From Streptomyces sp. NRRL B-1347 (lineage in GTDB: Bacteria; Actinomycetota; Actinomycetes; Streptomycetales; Streptomycetaceae), in the NCBI RefSeq assembly GCF_000720325.1, contig NZ_JOJM01000066.1, positions 1 through 43,647 of the forward strand: DNA of 43,647 nt. The letters run 5' to 3'. Made by a program: the position numbers and the translations under genes. Positions within the stretch are counted from its first letter, which is position 1. Each line of letters begins with the position of its first letter. Positions 15,825 to 24,194 of the stretch are shown here, piece by piece. Under the pieces are notes generated by a model. The model was not told where the DNA came from and made no database searches. It saw only the letters and a list, made by a program, of their open reading frames with translations.

Positions 15825-15883
15825 GGCCCGATCCTAGCGAACGCTGTCCCCTCGGCCACTCGATCGCGCCGGACCAGGACCGG

Positions 15884-17203
15884 ATGCTGGCTGACGTGAC
15901 CCAGACAACCGAGACCTCCGCACGGGCGGACGGCACCGAGCGGCCCCCGCACGGCCGGGGGCGGCGGGTGCCGCGCGTCCACCGCGCCTGGTTCGTCGCC
16001 GCCGTCACCTTCGTGACGATCATCGGCGGCGCCGCCTTCAACTCCCTGCCCGGCCTGCTCATCGACCCGCTGCACGAGGAGTTCGACTGGTCCCGGGGCG
16101 AGATCGGCCTCGCGGTCTCCGTCGACATGGCCCTGTACGGGCTCACCGCGCCGTTCGCCGCCGCGCTCATGGACCGCTTCGGCATCCGCAAGGTCGTCGT
16201 GTCCGCGCTCGGCCTGGTCGCGGCGGGCGCGCTGCTCAGCGTGTGGATGACCGCGAGCTGGCAGCTGATGCTCTACTGGGGCCTCCTGGTCGGCCTGGGC
16301 ACCGGGTCCATGGCGCTCGCCTTCTCCGCGACCGTCACCAACCGCTGGTTCGTCGAGCGGCGCGGCCTGGTCACCGGCATCCTGACGGCGGCGGGGGCCT
16401 CCGGGCAGCTGGTGTTCCTGCCGCTGTGCGCGTGGATCGTGGACGAGCACGGGTGGCGGCCCGCGTCCGTGACGGTCGCGCTCGCCGCGCTCGCCGTGGT
16501 GCCGTTCGTGTGGCTGCTCCTGCGCGACCACCCCGCCGACGTCGGACTCGCCCCGTACGGCGGCGAGTTCACGCCCAAGCCGGAGCCGACGCGGGGCGCC
16601 GCCGCGCGGACCCTGCGGGTGCTGTTCGACGCGGCGAGGACCGGCCCCTTCTGGCTGCTCGCGGGCACCTTCGCCATCTGCGGGGCGTCCACCAACGGCC
16701 TGGTGCGCACGCACTTCGTGCCGTCCGCGCACGACCACGGCATGCCGGTCACCGCCGCCGCCTCGCTGCTCGCCGTGATCGGCGTCTTCGACGTCGTGGG
16801 CACGATCGCCTCCGGCTGGCTCACGGACCGGTTCGAGGCGCGCCGGCTCCTCGCCGTCTACTACGCGCTGCGCGGCGTCTCCCTTGTGTTCCTGCCGATC
16901 CTCCTCGCGCCCAGCGTGCACGTGCCGATGCTGTTCTTCATCGTCTTCTACGGGCTCGACTGGGTGGCCACCGTGCCGCCCACGCTCGCCCTGTGCCGGG
17001 AGCACTACGGGGCCGACAGCGCGATCGTCTTCGGCTGGGTGCTCGCCTCGCACCAGGTCGGCGCGGCACTCGTCGCCTTCCTCGGCGGCGTGGCCCGGGA
17101 CGTCTTCGGCTCGTACGACGTGGTCTGGTACGCGTCCGGCGGGCTGTGCGCGGCCGCGGCGCTGATGGCCCTCGTGATCCGCCGCGGCACGCCCGCGGCC
17201 TGA
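15884..17203 (+). CDS. MFS transporter
   Basis: This is a membrane transporter of about 439 residues with 12 predicted hydrophobic segments, beginning AWFVAAVTFVTIIGGAAFNSLPGLL. Conserved loop motifs are visible at DRFGIRKVVV (between segments 2 and 3) and DRFEARRLL in the second half. The overall pattern resembles oxalate/formate or monocarboxylate-type MFS proteins (OFA group), so a carboxylate substrate is plausible. I prefer the ATG at 15884 (AGGA four bases upstream); a GTG at 15896 (VTQTTETS) is a good alternative, and an earlier frame start at 15779 lies inside the divergent gene. It is probably controlled by the adjacent GlxA-type regulator. Confidence 0.85.
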   Translation: MLADVTQTTETSARADGTERPPHGRGRRVPRVHRAWFVAAVTFVTIIGGAAFNSLPGLLIDPLHEEFDWSRGEIGLAVSVDMALYGLTAPFAAALMDRFGIRKVVVSALGLVAAGALLSVWMTASWQLMLYWGLLVGLGTGSMALAFSATVTNRWFVERRGLVTGILTAAGASGQLVFLPLCAWIVDEHGWRPASVTVALAALAVVPFVWLLLRDHPADVGLAPYGGEFTPKPEPTRGAAARTLRVLFDAARTGPFWLLAGTFAICGASTNGLVRTHFVPSAHDHGMPVTAAASLLAVIGVFDVVGTIASGWLTDRFEARRLLAVYYALRGVSLVFLPILLAPSVHVPMLFFIVFYGLDWVATVPPTLALCREHYGADSAIVFGWVLASHQVGAALVAFLGGVARDVFGSYDVVWYASGGLCAAAALMALVIRRGTPAA

Positions 17204-17206
17204 GGC

Positions 17207-17797
17207 TCAGCCCAGGCGGCCGCGGTGGAACAGCAGCGGGGCCGCCTCCCCTTCGGCGGCGTCCAGGGCCTCCACCCGGCCGACCACGATGAGGTGGTCG
17301 CCGCCGGTGTGCACCGCGTGCACGGTGCAGTCGACCCACGCGGATACGCCCGCCAGGCGCGGGGCGCCCGTGACGGGCGCGGCGTCGTAGGTGACCCCCG
17401 CGAACTTGTCGGCGCCGCTGACCGCGAACGCCCGGCACAGGTCCGCCTGGTCCGCGCCCAGGACGTTCACGCAGAAGACGCCCGCGCGCGCGATGCGCGG
17501 CCACGTCGTGGACGTACGGGCCACCATGAAGCAGACCAGGGGTGGGTCGAGGGAGAGCGAGGAGAAGGACTGACAGGCGAAGCCCGCGGGCGCGTCACCA
17601 GGGGCCGTGACCACGGTGACGCCGGTCGCGAAGGTACCGAGCACACGGCGGAACTCAGCCGCGTCGAGCGGCGCGCGCTCGCCCTCGCGGACGGCCCGCA
17701 GCCGGGGCCGTGGCACGACGTCGCCCGCCGCGGCCGTAGGAGCCCCCACCGACCTGAGATAGCGAACGACCGTGGCCGCCATGCCCGCATGTCCCAT
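17207..17797 (-). CDS. Flavin reductase family protein
   Basis: This FMN-binding split-barrel protein is about 196 residues long, with FRRVLGTFATGVTVVTAPG, GFACQSFSSLSLDPPLVCFMVA and WVDCTVHAVHTGGDHLIVVGRV, the standard blocks of the flavin reductase domain that supplies reduced flavin to two-component monooxygenases (HsaB-like in steroid breakdown). No oxygenase component gene is adjacent, so the partner is encoded elsewhere or the protein is used differently. Several starts are possible: ATG at 17797 has a GGGGGG box four bases upstream, ATG at 17809 lies only five bases from operator 6, and ATG at 17782 is also usable. Operator 6 places it in the regulon. It is convergent with the MFS gene, with three bases between stop codons. 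Confidence 0.85.
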   Translation of the reverse strand: MGHAGMAATVVRYLRSVGAPTAAAGDVVPRPRLRAVREGERAPLDAAEFRRVLGTFATGVTVVTAPGDAPAGFACQSFSSLSLDPPLVCFMVARTSTTWPRIARAGVFCVNVLGADQADLCRAFAVSGADKFAGVTYDAAPVTGAPRLAGVSAWVDCTVHAVHTGGDHLIVVGRVEALDAAEGEAAPLLFHRGRLG

Positions 17798-17814
17798 CAC
17801 GCCCCCCATTGAAC

Positions 17815-17829
17815 CTGACACACCGTCAG
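17815..17829. promoter_or_regulatory. Operator 6 (CTGACA-CAC-CGTCAG)
   Basis: A symmetric regulon site with one arm mismatch, 5-17 bases upstream of the possible flavin reductase ATG codons on the minus strand. Confidence 0.75.
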
Positions 17830-17866
17830 ATGTGAAGGGGCCGGGGAGAGCACCCCCAGGTCCGAG

Positions 17867-17950
17867 CGGGAAGCGCCCCGAAGGGGCGCGGGGCTGTGTC
17901 TATGTGCGGCTCCGCCGCGTGGGCGCGACCAGCCAGCAACGACCCGCAGG
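17867..17950. repeat. Dispersed GC hairpin repeat, copy C
   Basis: GCGCCCC (17873-17879), GAA and GGGGCGC (17883-17889) form a strong hairpin, followed by GGGGCTGTGTC, TGTGCGGCTCCGCCGCG and GGGCGCGACC. It closely matches copy B at 12088-12165. It lies just after the enoyl-CoA hydratase gene (minus strand), where it may terminate the SDR-dehydrogenase-hydratase operon. Confidence 0.65.
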
Positions 17951-17962
17951 TTCGACACCCCG

Positions 17963-18754
17963 CTAGCGCCCCTCAAAAGTCGGGGTACGGCGCTCCACGA
18001 AGCTGCTGATGCCCTCCTGGGCATCGCGAGTCGCCATGTTGATCTCCTGCGCGGCGGCCTCCGCCGCGAGCGCCGTGGCGCGGCCCGAGTCCAGCGACGC
18101 GTTGACGAGCTGCTTGGTGAGGGCGAGGGCCCGGGTGGGCCCGGCGGCAAGGCGCTCCGCCCAGGCGCGGGCGGTCTTCTCCAGGTCCGCGTCCGCCACC
18201 ACGCGGTTGACCAGGCCGAGCCGCTCCGCGTCGGCCGCGGCGAGCGCGTCGCCGAAGAACATCAGCTCCTTCGCGCGCTGGGGCCCGACGAGCCGCGGCA
18301 GCAGATACGCCCCGGCGCCGTCGGGGACGAGGCCCCTGCGGGCGAACACCTCGATGAACGAGGCCGATTCGGCGGCGAGCACCAGATCGCAGGCCAGGGC
18401 CAGATGGGCGCCGATCCCGGCGGCGGTGCCGTTCACGGCGGCGACGACGGGCTTCTCGCAGTCGAGGACCGCGGTGATCAGCCGCTGGGCCCCGTCGCGC
18501 AGGGTGCGGGCGATGTCCCCCGCGACGCGCTCGCCCCCGGCGGCCGTACCGCGCAGATCGGCGCCCGCGCAGAAGGCCCCGCCACTGCCGGTGATCACGA
18601 CGGCCCGCGCGGCCGGGGTGCGGGAGGCCTCGTCGAGCAGGCCGATGAGGTGGTCCCGGTCGGCCGGGGCGAGCGCGTTGCGCACCTCGGGCCGGTCCAG
18701 GGTGATCCAGGTGACGTGGTGGCTCGTGGTGTGGTGGATACGAGGGTCGGCCAT
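17963..18754 (-). CDS. Enoyl-CoA hydratase/isomerase (crotonase) family protein
   Basis: The 263-residue crotonase has the oxyanion-hole strands GAFCAGADLRG and AAVNGTAAGIGAHLALACDLVLA. The block RRGLVPDGAGAYLLPRLVG, with Asp in the position often Glu in hydratases, resembles PaaG-type isomerases and hydratases of aromatic-acid catabolism. It acts on a CoA ester, adding water to or moving a double bond. AGAGGA precedes the ATG. It is the last gene of a minus-strand operon (SDR, acyl-CoA dehydrogenase, alcohol dehydrogenase, hydratase), 55 bases after the alcohol dehydrogenase stop. Together these genes supply the dehydrogenation, hydration and oxidation steps of a beta-oxidation-like round. 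Confidence 0.88.
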   Translation of the reverse strand: MADPRIHHTTSHHVTWITLDRPEVRNALAPADRDHLIGLLDEASRTPAARAVVITGSGGAFCAGADLRGTAAGGERVAGDIARTLRDGAQRLITAVLDCEKPVVAAVNGTAAGIGAHLALACDLVLAAESASFIEVFARRGLVPDGAGAYLLPRLVGPQRAKELMFFGDALAAADAERLGLVNRVVADADLEKTARAWAERLAAGPTRALALTKQLVNASLDSGRATALAAEAAAQEINMATRDAQEGISSFVERRTPTFEGR

Positions 18755-18809
18755 GAGGTTCCTCTCTGGAGGGGGCGAGGGTCGGCTGGGGCACGGGAGC
18801 GCGGCCGCC

Positions 18810-19859
18810 TCAGAACACCACCACCGCCCGCGCCACCCGCCCCGCCTCGGCGTCCGCGCGGGCCCGCGCGAACTCCTCGACGCCGTACGTCCGCGTCACC
18901 AGCTCGTCGAGCAGCAGCCGCCCCGCCAGATAGAGCTCCGCGTACAGCGCGAAGTCCCGCTGCGGCCGGGCCGCCCCGTACCGGCAGCCGAGGATCGACT
19001 TGTCCAGGAACAGCGACGAGACGACGAACGACGCCTCGGCGGTGGCCTGCGGCATCCCGAGGAGCACCGCCTGCCCGTGCCGGTCCAGGAGGTCCACGGC
19101 CTGCCGGACGAGCTCCACCCGGCCCACGCACTCGAAGGCGTGGTCGGCACCGGTCGGCAGGACGTCCGCCACGCCCTGCGCCGACGGCAGGAAGTGCGTG
19201 GCGCCGAACCGCCGCGCCGCCTCCTCCTTGGCCGGGTTCGCGTCGACGGCCACGATGGGCCGCGCGCCCGCGATCCGCGCGCCCTGGAGCACGTTGAGCC
19301 CGATGCCGCCGGTGCCGATGACGACGACGGAGTCCCCGTACGCGACCCGGGCCCGGTTGAGGACCGCGCCGACGCCGGTGACCACCGCGCAGCCGATGAG
19401 CGCGGCGGACGCCAGCGGGATCTCCTTGGGGATCCGCACGGCCTGCACGGCCTTGACGAGGGTCCGCTCGGCGAAGGAGGAGTTCGCCGCGAACTGGTAC
19501 AGCGGGGTGCCGCCCCGCGCGAACGGCTGCCGGGGCATTCCGATCGCCTTGCGGCACATGGTGGGCCGACCCCGGTGGCACTCGGCGCACGCCCCGCAGT
19601 TCGCGATCGTCGACAGGGCCACGTGGTCGCCAGGGACGACGTGCGTGACGCCGGGCCCCACGGCCTCCACCACGCCCGCGCCCTCGTGCCCGAGCACCAC
19701 CGGCACCGGGAACGGGATCGTCCCGTCGAGCACCGACAGGTCGCTGTGGCAGAGCCCGGCCGCCGCGACGGCCACAAGCACCTCGCCGGGCCCCGGGTCC
19801 CGCACCTCCAGGTCGTCGACGACCCGCACGCTCCGCCCGTCGAACACCACGCCCCTCAT
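18810..19859 (-). CDS. Zinc-dependent alcohol dehydrogenase
   Basis: This 349-residue medium-chain dehydrogenase has the catalytic zinc ligands in AGLCHSD and GHEGAGVV, the structural zinc loop CGACAECHRGRPTMC, and an NAD-binding motif VVVIGTGGIGLNVLQGA. The substrate-binding and zinc regions resemble class III-like and AdhD-type actinobacterial enzymes. It would oxidise an alcohol to an aldehyde or ketone. The ATG follows GAGGAG. It is 10 bases downstream of an acyl-CoA dehydrogenase gene in the SDR-led operon, and is therefore probably controlled by operator 7. Confidence 0.88.
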   Translation of the reverse strand: MRGVVFDGRSVRVVDDLEVRDPGPGEVLVAVAAAGLCHSDLSVLDGTIPFPVPVVLGHEGAGVVEAVGPGVTHVVPGDHVALSTIANCGACAECHRGRPTMCRKAIGMPRQPFARGGTPLYQFAANSSFAERTLVKAVQAVRIPKEIPLASAALIGCAVVTGVGAVLNRARVAYGDSVVVIGTGGIGLNVLQGARIAGARPIVAVDANPAKEEAARRFGATHFLPSAQGVADVLPTGADHAFECVGRVELVRQAVDLLDRHGQAVLLGMPQATAEASFVVSSLFLDKSILGCRYGAARPQRDFALYAELYLAGRLLLDELVTRTYGVEEFARARADAEAGRVARAVVVF

Positions 19860-19869
19860 CGCACGCTCC

Positions 19870-21075
19870 TCACCGAGGCCCCCTGGCCTCTCTCGGCAGG
19901 CCGAGCACGCGCTCGGCGATGATGTTCCGCTGGATCTCGTCGGAGCCGCCGTAGATCGTGTCGGCGCGCGAGAAGAGGAAGAGCCGCTGTGCCGCGTCGA
20001 GTTCGTAGGGGGCACCGGCGGTCCAGTCGCCGGGCCCGGCCGCGGCGAGCGCCCCGCGCACCCGCACCGCGACCTCCCCGAGCCGCCGGTGCCAGCCGCC
20101 CCACAGCAGCTTCGCGACGCTGGGCGCGCCCGGGTCGGCGCCGCCGAGGGTCCGCAGCGCGTTCCACCGCATGACCCGCAACTCGGCCCAGAGGCCGACC
20201 AGTTGCTCCCGCAGTACGGGATCGCGCACGGCCCCGTCGCGCACCGCGTCCCGGACGACGCCCGCCAGCTCCTGCGCGAAGCCGATCTGCTGGGCGAGCG
20301 TGGACACCCCGCGCTCGAAGCCGAGCAGCCCCATCGCGACGCGCCACCCCGCGCCCTCGCCGCCGACGACGTGTGCGGCACGCGCGCGTGCCCCGTCGAA
20401 GAAGACCTCGTTGAACTCGGCCGTCCCGGTCAGCTGCCGGATCGGCCGCACCTCGATCCGCCCCGGCTGATCCATCGGCACGAGCAGGAACGAGAGGCCC
20501 TCGTGCCGCCGCGCCCCGGCGGCCCCGGTGCGCGCGAGCACGAAGCACCAGTCGGCCTCGTGCGCGAGCGAGGTCCAGATCTTCTGGCCGCTGATCCGGT
20601 ACGCGTCCCCGTCGCGCTCGGCGACCGTGCGGACGCCCGCGAGGTCGGAGCCCGCGCCCGATTCGCTGTACCCCTGGCACCAGAGGGTCTCCCCGCGCGC
20701 GATGCCCGGCAGGAACGCGTCCCGCTGCTCCTGGCTCCCGTACGCGAGGAGGGTCGGCGCGAGCAGCTTCTCGCCGATGTGGCCGCAGCGCCCGGGCGCC
20801 CGCACGCGCGCGTACTCCTCGGCCCACACGACCTGCTGGGTGAGCGAGGCCGTACGGTTGCCGTACGCGCCCGGTGCCGTGTCCCAGCCGATGCCGATCC
20901 AGCCGCCGCGCCCCAACTCCCGCTCCCAGGCCCTGCGCGGGCCCGGGTCCTCGTGCTCGCCGCCGGGCCCGCCGCGCCCCGCGGCCGCCGCGAAGCCGCC
21001 GGTCAGATGCCCGTCGAGCCACTCCCGCGCCTGGGCCCTGAACGCCTCGTCCGCGGGCCCGAATGCGAAGTCCAC
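19870..21075 (-). CDS. Acyl-CoA dehydrogenase, alpha-type subunit
   Basis: The 401-residue protein begins with a GTG (VDFAFGPADEAFRAQAREWL) eight bases after the SDR stop. It has the flavin-binding middle domain LWCQGYSESGAGSDLAGVRT and WTSLAHEADWCFVLART, and ends GGSDEIQRNIIAERVLGLPREARG, the classic C-terminus of full-length FadE proteins. It is a paralogue of the protein encoded at 25442-26575 and differs from the two shorter, beta-type proteins. By analogy with actinobacterial steroid FadE heteromers it may pair with a beta-type subunit, for example that at 5272-6591, encoded under operator 1. Substrate unknown. Confidence 0.88.
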   Translation of the reverse strand: MDFAFGPADEAFRAQAREWLDGHLTGGFAAAAGRGGPGGEHEDPGPRRAWERELGRGGWIGIGWDTAPGAYGNRTASLTQQVVWAEEYARVRAPGRCGHIGEKLLAPTLLAYGSQEQRDAFLPGIARGETLWCQGYSESGAGSDLAGVRTVAERDGDAYRISGQKIWTSLAHEADWCFVLARTGAAGARRHEGLSFLLVPMDQPGRIEVRPIRQLTGTAEFNEVFFDGARARAAHVVGGEGAGWRVAMGLLGFERGVSTLAQQIGFAQELAGVVRDAVRDGAVRDPVLREQLVGLWAELRVMRWNALRTLGGADPGAPSVAKLLWGGWHRRLGEVAVRVRGALAAAGPGDWTAGAPYELDAAQRLFLFSRADTIYGGSDEIQRNIIAERVLGLPREARGPR

Positions 21076-21083
21076 GGCCGGGC

Positions 21084-22064
21084 CTAGGCGGTGGGGTCCG
21101 ACGCGGACCGCCCGGCCGGGCCTTCGGGCGGGGCGCCGGACGAGGCGGCAGGGCCCGCGTTGGGCCGCGCGCCCTCCGCCGCCGCCCGCGCCATCGCCTC
21201 CACCCGCTCCAGGAGCGGCATCGGGTCGGTGCCCACCGCGGTGGGCAGCAGGTCCGCGATCCGCTCGGGCGTCCAGCCGCCGTCGGCGTACGCGGCCCGC
21301 AGCTCGCGCGGCTGCGCCCACACCGCGATCTTGGGCCCGGCGACGGTGTACACCTGCCCGGTGATCCGCTCGTCCCGGGCCCGGTCGCTCAGCAGGTACA
21401 CCACGAACGCCGCGACGTCCTCCGGCTCGCCGATCTCCGTCAGCTCCATCGGTACGTTCGCGGACATCCGGGTGCGCGCCACGGGCGCCACCGCGTTGGC
21501 GGTCACGCCGTACTTGTGCAGGCCGAGCGCGGCGCTGCGCACAAGCGAGATGATGCCGCCCTTGGCCGCGCTGTAGTTGGCCTGCGACACCGAACCCTGG
21601 TGGTTGCCGCTGGTGAAGCCGACGAGGGTGCCGGAGCGCTGCGCGCGCATCACGGCGGACGCGGCCCGGAAGACGGTGAAGGTGCCCTTCAGATGCGTGG
21701 CGAGGACCGGGTCCCACTCCCGCTCGGTCATGTTGAACAGCATCCGCTCGCGCAGGATCCCGGCCACGCACACGGCCCCGTCGAGCCGCCCGTAGACGGA
21801 GCGGGCCACGTCGACGACGCGCTGTCCGCCCGCCATGGTGGAGATGTCGTCGGCGACGGCCACGGCCTCGCCCCCGGCCGCCTCGATCTCCTTGACCACG
21901 GCCTCCGCCACCTCGCTCGCGGGCTCGCCGCCCTCGATCGACACCCCGTAGTCGTTGACGACGACCTTGGCGCCCTCGGCCGCCGCGGCGAGGGCGACCG
22001 CCCTGCCGATGCCGCGCCCGGCGCCCGTCACGGCGACCACCTTGCCTGCCAAGAAGTTCCCCAC
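21084..22064 (-). CDS. SDR family oxidoreductase (hydroxyacyl-CoA dehydrogenase-like)
   Basis: This 326-residue short-chain dehydrogenase has VVAVTGAGRGIGRAVALAAAAEG (cofactor loop), GAVCVAGILRERMLFNMTEREWDPV, SGNHQGSVSQANYSAAKGG (catalytic Ser, Tyr, Lys) and ends with an extra C-terminal region of about 80 residues. Length and the VVVNDYGVSIEG and ILRERMLFNMTEREW segments resemble the N-terminal dehydrogenase of peroxisomal multifunctional enzyme 2 (17-beta-HSD4-like), which oxidises (3R)-hydroxyacyl-CoA. The GTG start follows AAGGGG. It is the first gene of the operon and is transcribed from a -10 TAGAAT (22106-22101) with operator 7 over the start site. Confidence 0.87.
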   Translation of the reverse strand: MGNFLAGKVVAVTGAGRGIGRAVALAAAAEGAKVVVNDYGVSIEGGEPASEVAEAVVKEIEAAGGEAVAVADDISTMAGGQRVVDVARSVYGRLDGAVCVAGILRERMLFNMTEREWDPVLATHLKGTFTVFRAASAVMRAQRSGTLVGFTSGNHQGSVSQANYSAAKGGIISLVRSAALGLHKYGVTANAVAPVARTRMSANVPMELTEIGEPEDVAAFVVYLLSDRARDERITGQVYTVAGPKIAVWAQPRELRAAYADGGWTPERIADLLPTAVGTDPMPLLERVEAMARAAAEGARPNAGPAASSGAPPEGPAGRSASDPTA

Positions 22065-22085
22065 ACCGGCCCCTTCCCGCGGTTT

Positions 22086-22100
22086 CTGACGGACCGTTAG
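22086..22100. promoter_or_regulatory. Operator 7 (CTGACG-GAC-CGTTAG) in a divergent promoter
   Basis: This site has a perfect left arm and one mismatch on the right. It sits just after the minus-strand -10 TAGAAT (22101-22106), so it covers the SDR operon start site. A further arm, CGTCAG at 22112-22117 next to TATGAC, gives a degenerate second site nearer the divergent cyclase gene, whose own -10 TACGGT lies at 22119-22124. Confidence 0.75.
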
Positions 22101-22147
22101 ATTCTATGACCCGTCAGATACGGTGAGACAAGCCCCGGGGAGGACCC

Positions 22148-23104
22148 ATGTCGGCTCCGCTGCGCGGACCGGACCTGCCGGCCATGCCGCCCGAGTTCCA
22201 CAAGCTCGCCGAGCGCGTCAACAACTGGGGCCGCTGGGGCGCCGACGACGAACTGGGCACCCTGAACCTGATCACCGACGAGGTGGTGCGCGCCGCCGCG
22301 GCCACCGTGCGCACCGGCCGCCGCGTCCCGCTCGCGCTGCCGCTGCGCCACGACGGCGTCCAGGCGGGCCTGATCCCGGGCCGGGTCAACCCACTGCACA
22401 CGATGGTGCAGATCAACCAGCGCCTCTTCGGCCCCGGCACGGTCGCGACCAGCGACGACGCGGTCACCATGGGCCTGCAGGCGGCGACCCACTGGGACGC
22501 CCTGCCGCACGTCTCGCACTCGGGCCTGCTCTACAACGGCCGCCCCGCCGACAGCGTCACGGCCCACGAGGGCGCCCGCTTCAGCGGCATCGACAAGGTC
22601 CCGCACCTCGTCTCGCGCGGCGTCCTGCTCGACGTGGCGCGCGCCCACGGCCTCGACCGGCTGCCCGGCGACCACGCGGTCACCCCCGAAGACCTGTCCC
22701 GAGCCGAGGAGTTCGGCGAGGTCGCCGTGCGCGCCGGGGACGTGGTACTCGTCCGCACGGGCCAGGTCCAGCTGTATCTGGCGGGCGACAAGCACGCGTA
22801 CGCGCTGCCGTCGCCCGGACTCTCCTGCCGCACCCCGGAGTGGTTCCACGCGCGGGACGTGGCGGCCGTCGCCAACGACACGCTCACCTTCGAGATCTTC
22901 CCGCCGGAGATCGAGAACCTGTGGCTGCCGGTGCACGCCCTCCACCTGGTGGAGATGGGCATGCTCCAGGGCCAGAACTGGAATCTCGAAGAGTTGTCCA
23001 CAGCCTGTGGAGAGGAACGGCGCCACAGCTTCCTGCTCGTGGCGATGCCCGAGCCGTTCACCGGCGCGACGGGCACTCCGGTGGCACCGGTCGCCGTCTT
23101 CTGA
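22148..23104 (+). CDS. Cyclase family protein (kynurenine formamidase-like hydrolase)
   Basis: The 318-residue protein belongs to the 'cyclase' / metal-dependent hydrolase family: ATHWDALPHVSH is the H-x-G-T-H-x-D-x2-x-H metal site in a modified form (here A-T-H-W-D-A), with further conserved GDVVLVRTG and PGLSCRTPEWFHARDVAAVANDT. Relatives hydrolyse formylkynurenine or other C-N and C-C bonds, and some are found in catabolic clusters as ring-opening or hydrolytic steps. ATG follows GGGGAGG. It is divergent from the SDR-led operon and shares its operator region, so it is likely co-regulated. The last residues are GTPVAPVAVF. Confidence 0.82.
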   Translation: MSAPLRGPDLPAMPPEFHKLAERVNNWGRWGADDELGTLNLITDEVVRAAAATVRTGRRVPLALPLRHDGVQAGLIPGRVNPLHTMVQINQRLFGPGTVATSDDAVTMGLQAATHWDALPHVSHSGLLYNGRPADSVTAHEGARFSGIDKVPHLVSRGVLLDVARAHGLDRLPGDHAVTPEDLSRAEEFGEVAVRAGDVVLVRTGQVQLYLAGDKHAYALPSPGLSCRTPEWFHARDVAAVANDTLTFEIFPPEIENLWLPVHALHLVEMGMLQGQNWNLEELSTACGEERRHSFLLVAMPEPFTGATGTPVAPVAVF

Positions 23105-23593
23105 CCCCGCACGGAGTTCGGGTGGCGGCGCGTCGGCGCTCCGCCCCGAGCGCGTGACCGAGCGCCGCCATCCGGCTCCGGCGTACGAGCCCCGCCCCCC
23201 TTCTGCCCTGAAAGGAGCGCGACGCCGAATCGCGAACCGCACCTCGCCGAGGACCGGGCCACAGGCGCCACCGTCCCTCGACGTCCCCTCGCGGCGAATC
23301 GCTGCACACAAGCGTGATCAACCGAATACGGTACGTCAACACCCGTCCGGGGATTTATGAATTATGCCGGTTTTGCACCGCCCGCGCACGGCCGCGCATC
23401 GTGGCACGTGACGGCGCACGCGCCGGCACGCCGGGGGCACGCCGAGAATTCAGACGAAGAGCCGGCTTCGGCACCATCCAGCCTGTCCGGCGTTTGAGGA
23501 CGAGGCGCGAAGCGCCGACAAATGGGGGGTACGGGGGGCGAAGCCCCCGGTTCGGGAAGGGGCGGGCCTGGGGCGCCCCCCGCGAGGGCAACC
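23105..23593. other. Non-coding region with an AT-rich segment and a dispersed repeat
   Basis: The segment 23318-23380 is clearly more AT-rich than its surroundings (GGATTTATGAATTATG) and has a TTGACG on the minus strand at 23338-23333, but I cannot pair it with a good -10. From about 23480 to 23590 runs a dispersed GC repeat (CCTGTCCGGCGTTTGAGGAC, then a hairpin GGGGGC-GAA-GCCCCC at 23534-23548) that can terminate the HATPase gene and the cyclase gene. No credible gene is seen. Confidence 0.45.
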
Positions 23594-24052
23594 TCAGCGC
23601 ACCCCGAGAGCAACCTCTGAATACCGCGAAGCCGAAGCCGCAGCGGCAGCACACCGATCCACCTCGCACCAGATCCGCTTGCCGCCCCCCTCCGGCTGCC
23701 ACCCCCACCGATCCGCGAGCCCGTCCACGAGTTCGAGCCCGCGCCCGTTGGTCTCGTCGCCCTCGGCGTGCCGGGGCCGCGGCGGCCGCGCGCTGCGGTC
23801 CGCGACCTCGACGCGGACCGTGCCGGGCTCGCTGGCGGGCACGCCGGGGAGCAGCATGCGCAGGACGGCCGGACAGCCGGTGTGCACAACGGCGTTGGTG
23901 ACGAGCTCCGAGATCAGCAGGATGAGCGTCTCCGCCAGCGGCTCGTCCGCCGCTATGCCGGACCCGGCGAGCCGTGACCGCGCCCATCTGCGGGCCCGGC
24001 CCACTTCCGCGGGGTCCGGCCCGACTTCCAGCTGAACTTGAAGCACCTGCAC
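23594..24052 (-). CDS. ATP-binding protein, anti-sigma-factor type kinase (HATPase_c)
   Basis: This 152-residue protein has a GHKL ATPase fold like RsbW/SpoIIAB: ILLISELVTNAVVHTG (N box with Glu and Asn) and DETNGRGLELVDGLADRWG (G box). Such single-domain proteins in Streptomyces are thought to bind sigma factors or phosphorylate STAS proteins; a STAS protein is encoded 5 kb away at 29111. The GTG start at 24052 (MQVLQVQLEVG) has only a weak ribosome-binding site. No XRE/DUF397 pair is adjacent, though such pairs often accompany this family. The gene interrupts the catabolic region and shows no regulon operator. Confidence 0.85.
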   Translation of the reverse strand: MQVLQVQLEVGPDPAEVGRARRWARSRLAGSGIAADEPLAETLILLISELVTNAVVHTGCPAVLRMLLPGVPASEPGTVRVEVADRSARPPRPRHAEGDETNGRGLELVDGLADRWGWQPEGGGKRIWCEVDRCAAAAASASRYSEVALGVR

Positions 24053-24194
24053 CGCTCACACCATCCGAACCGGCGGACACAACGCCTCGTGACGCCACAG
24101 GGTCACGGAACGTGAGCCCCTGAGGAGACAGCATGGTTGACGTACAGTCACCCCAACAAGCGCTTCGGGCATATTCCAGCGCGAAGGAGTACGC

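Noticed and set aside
14362..16191. 609-codon minus-strand frame spanning the synthetase end and GlxA gene
   Set aside because: It shadows two recognised genes in other frames and has no domain or ribosome-binding site.
22103..22117. Second full operator between the SDR and cyclase promoters
   Set aside because: The right arm CGTCAG is perfect, but the left arm TCTATG does not match; kept only as a degenerate site in the operator 7 entry.
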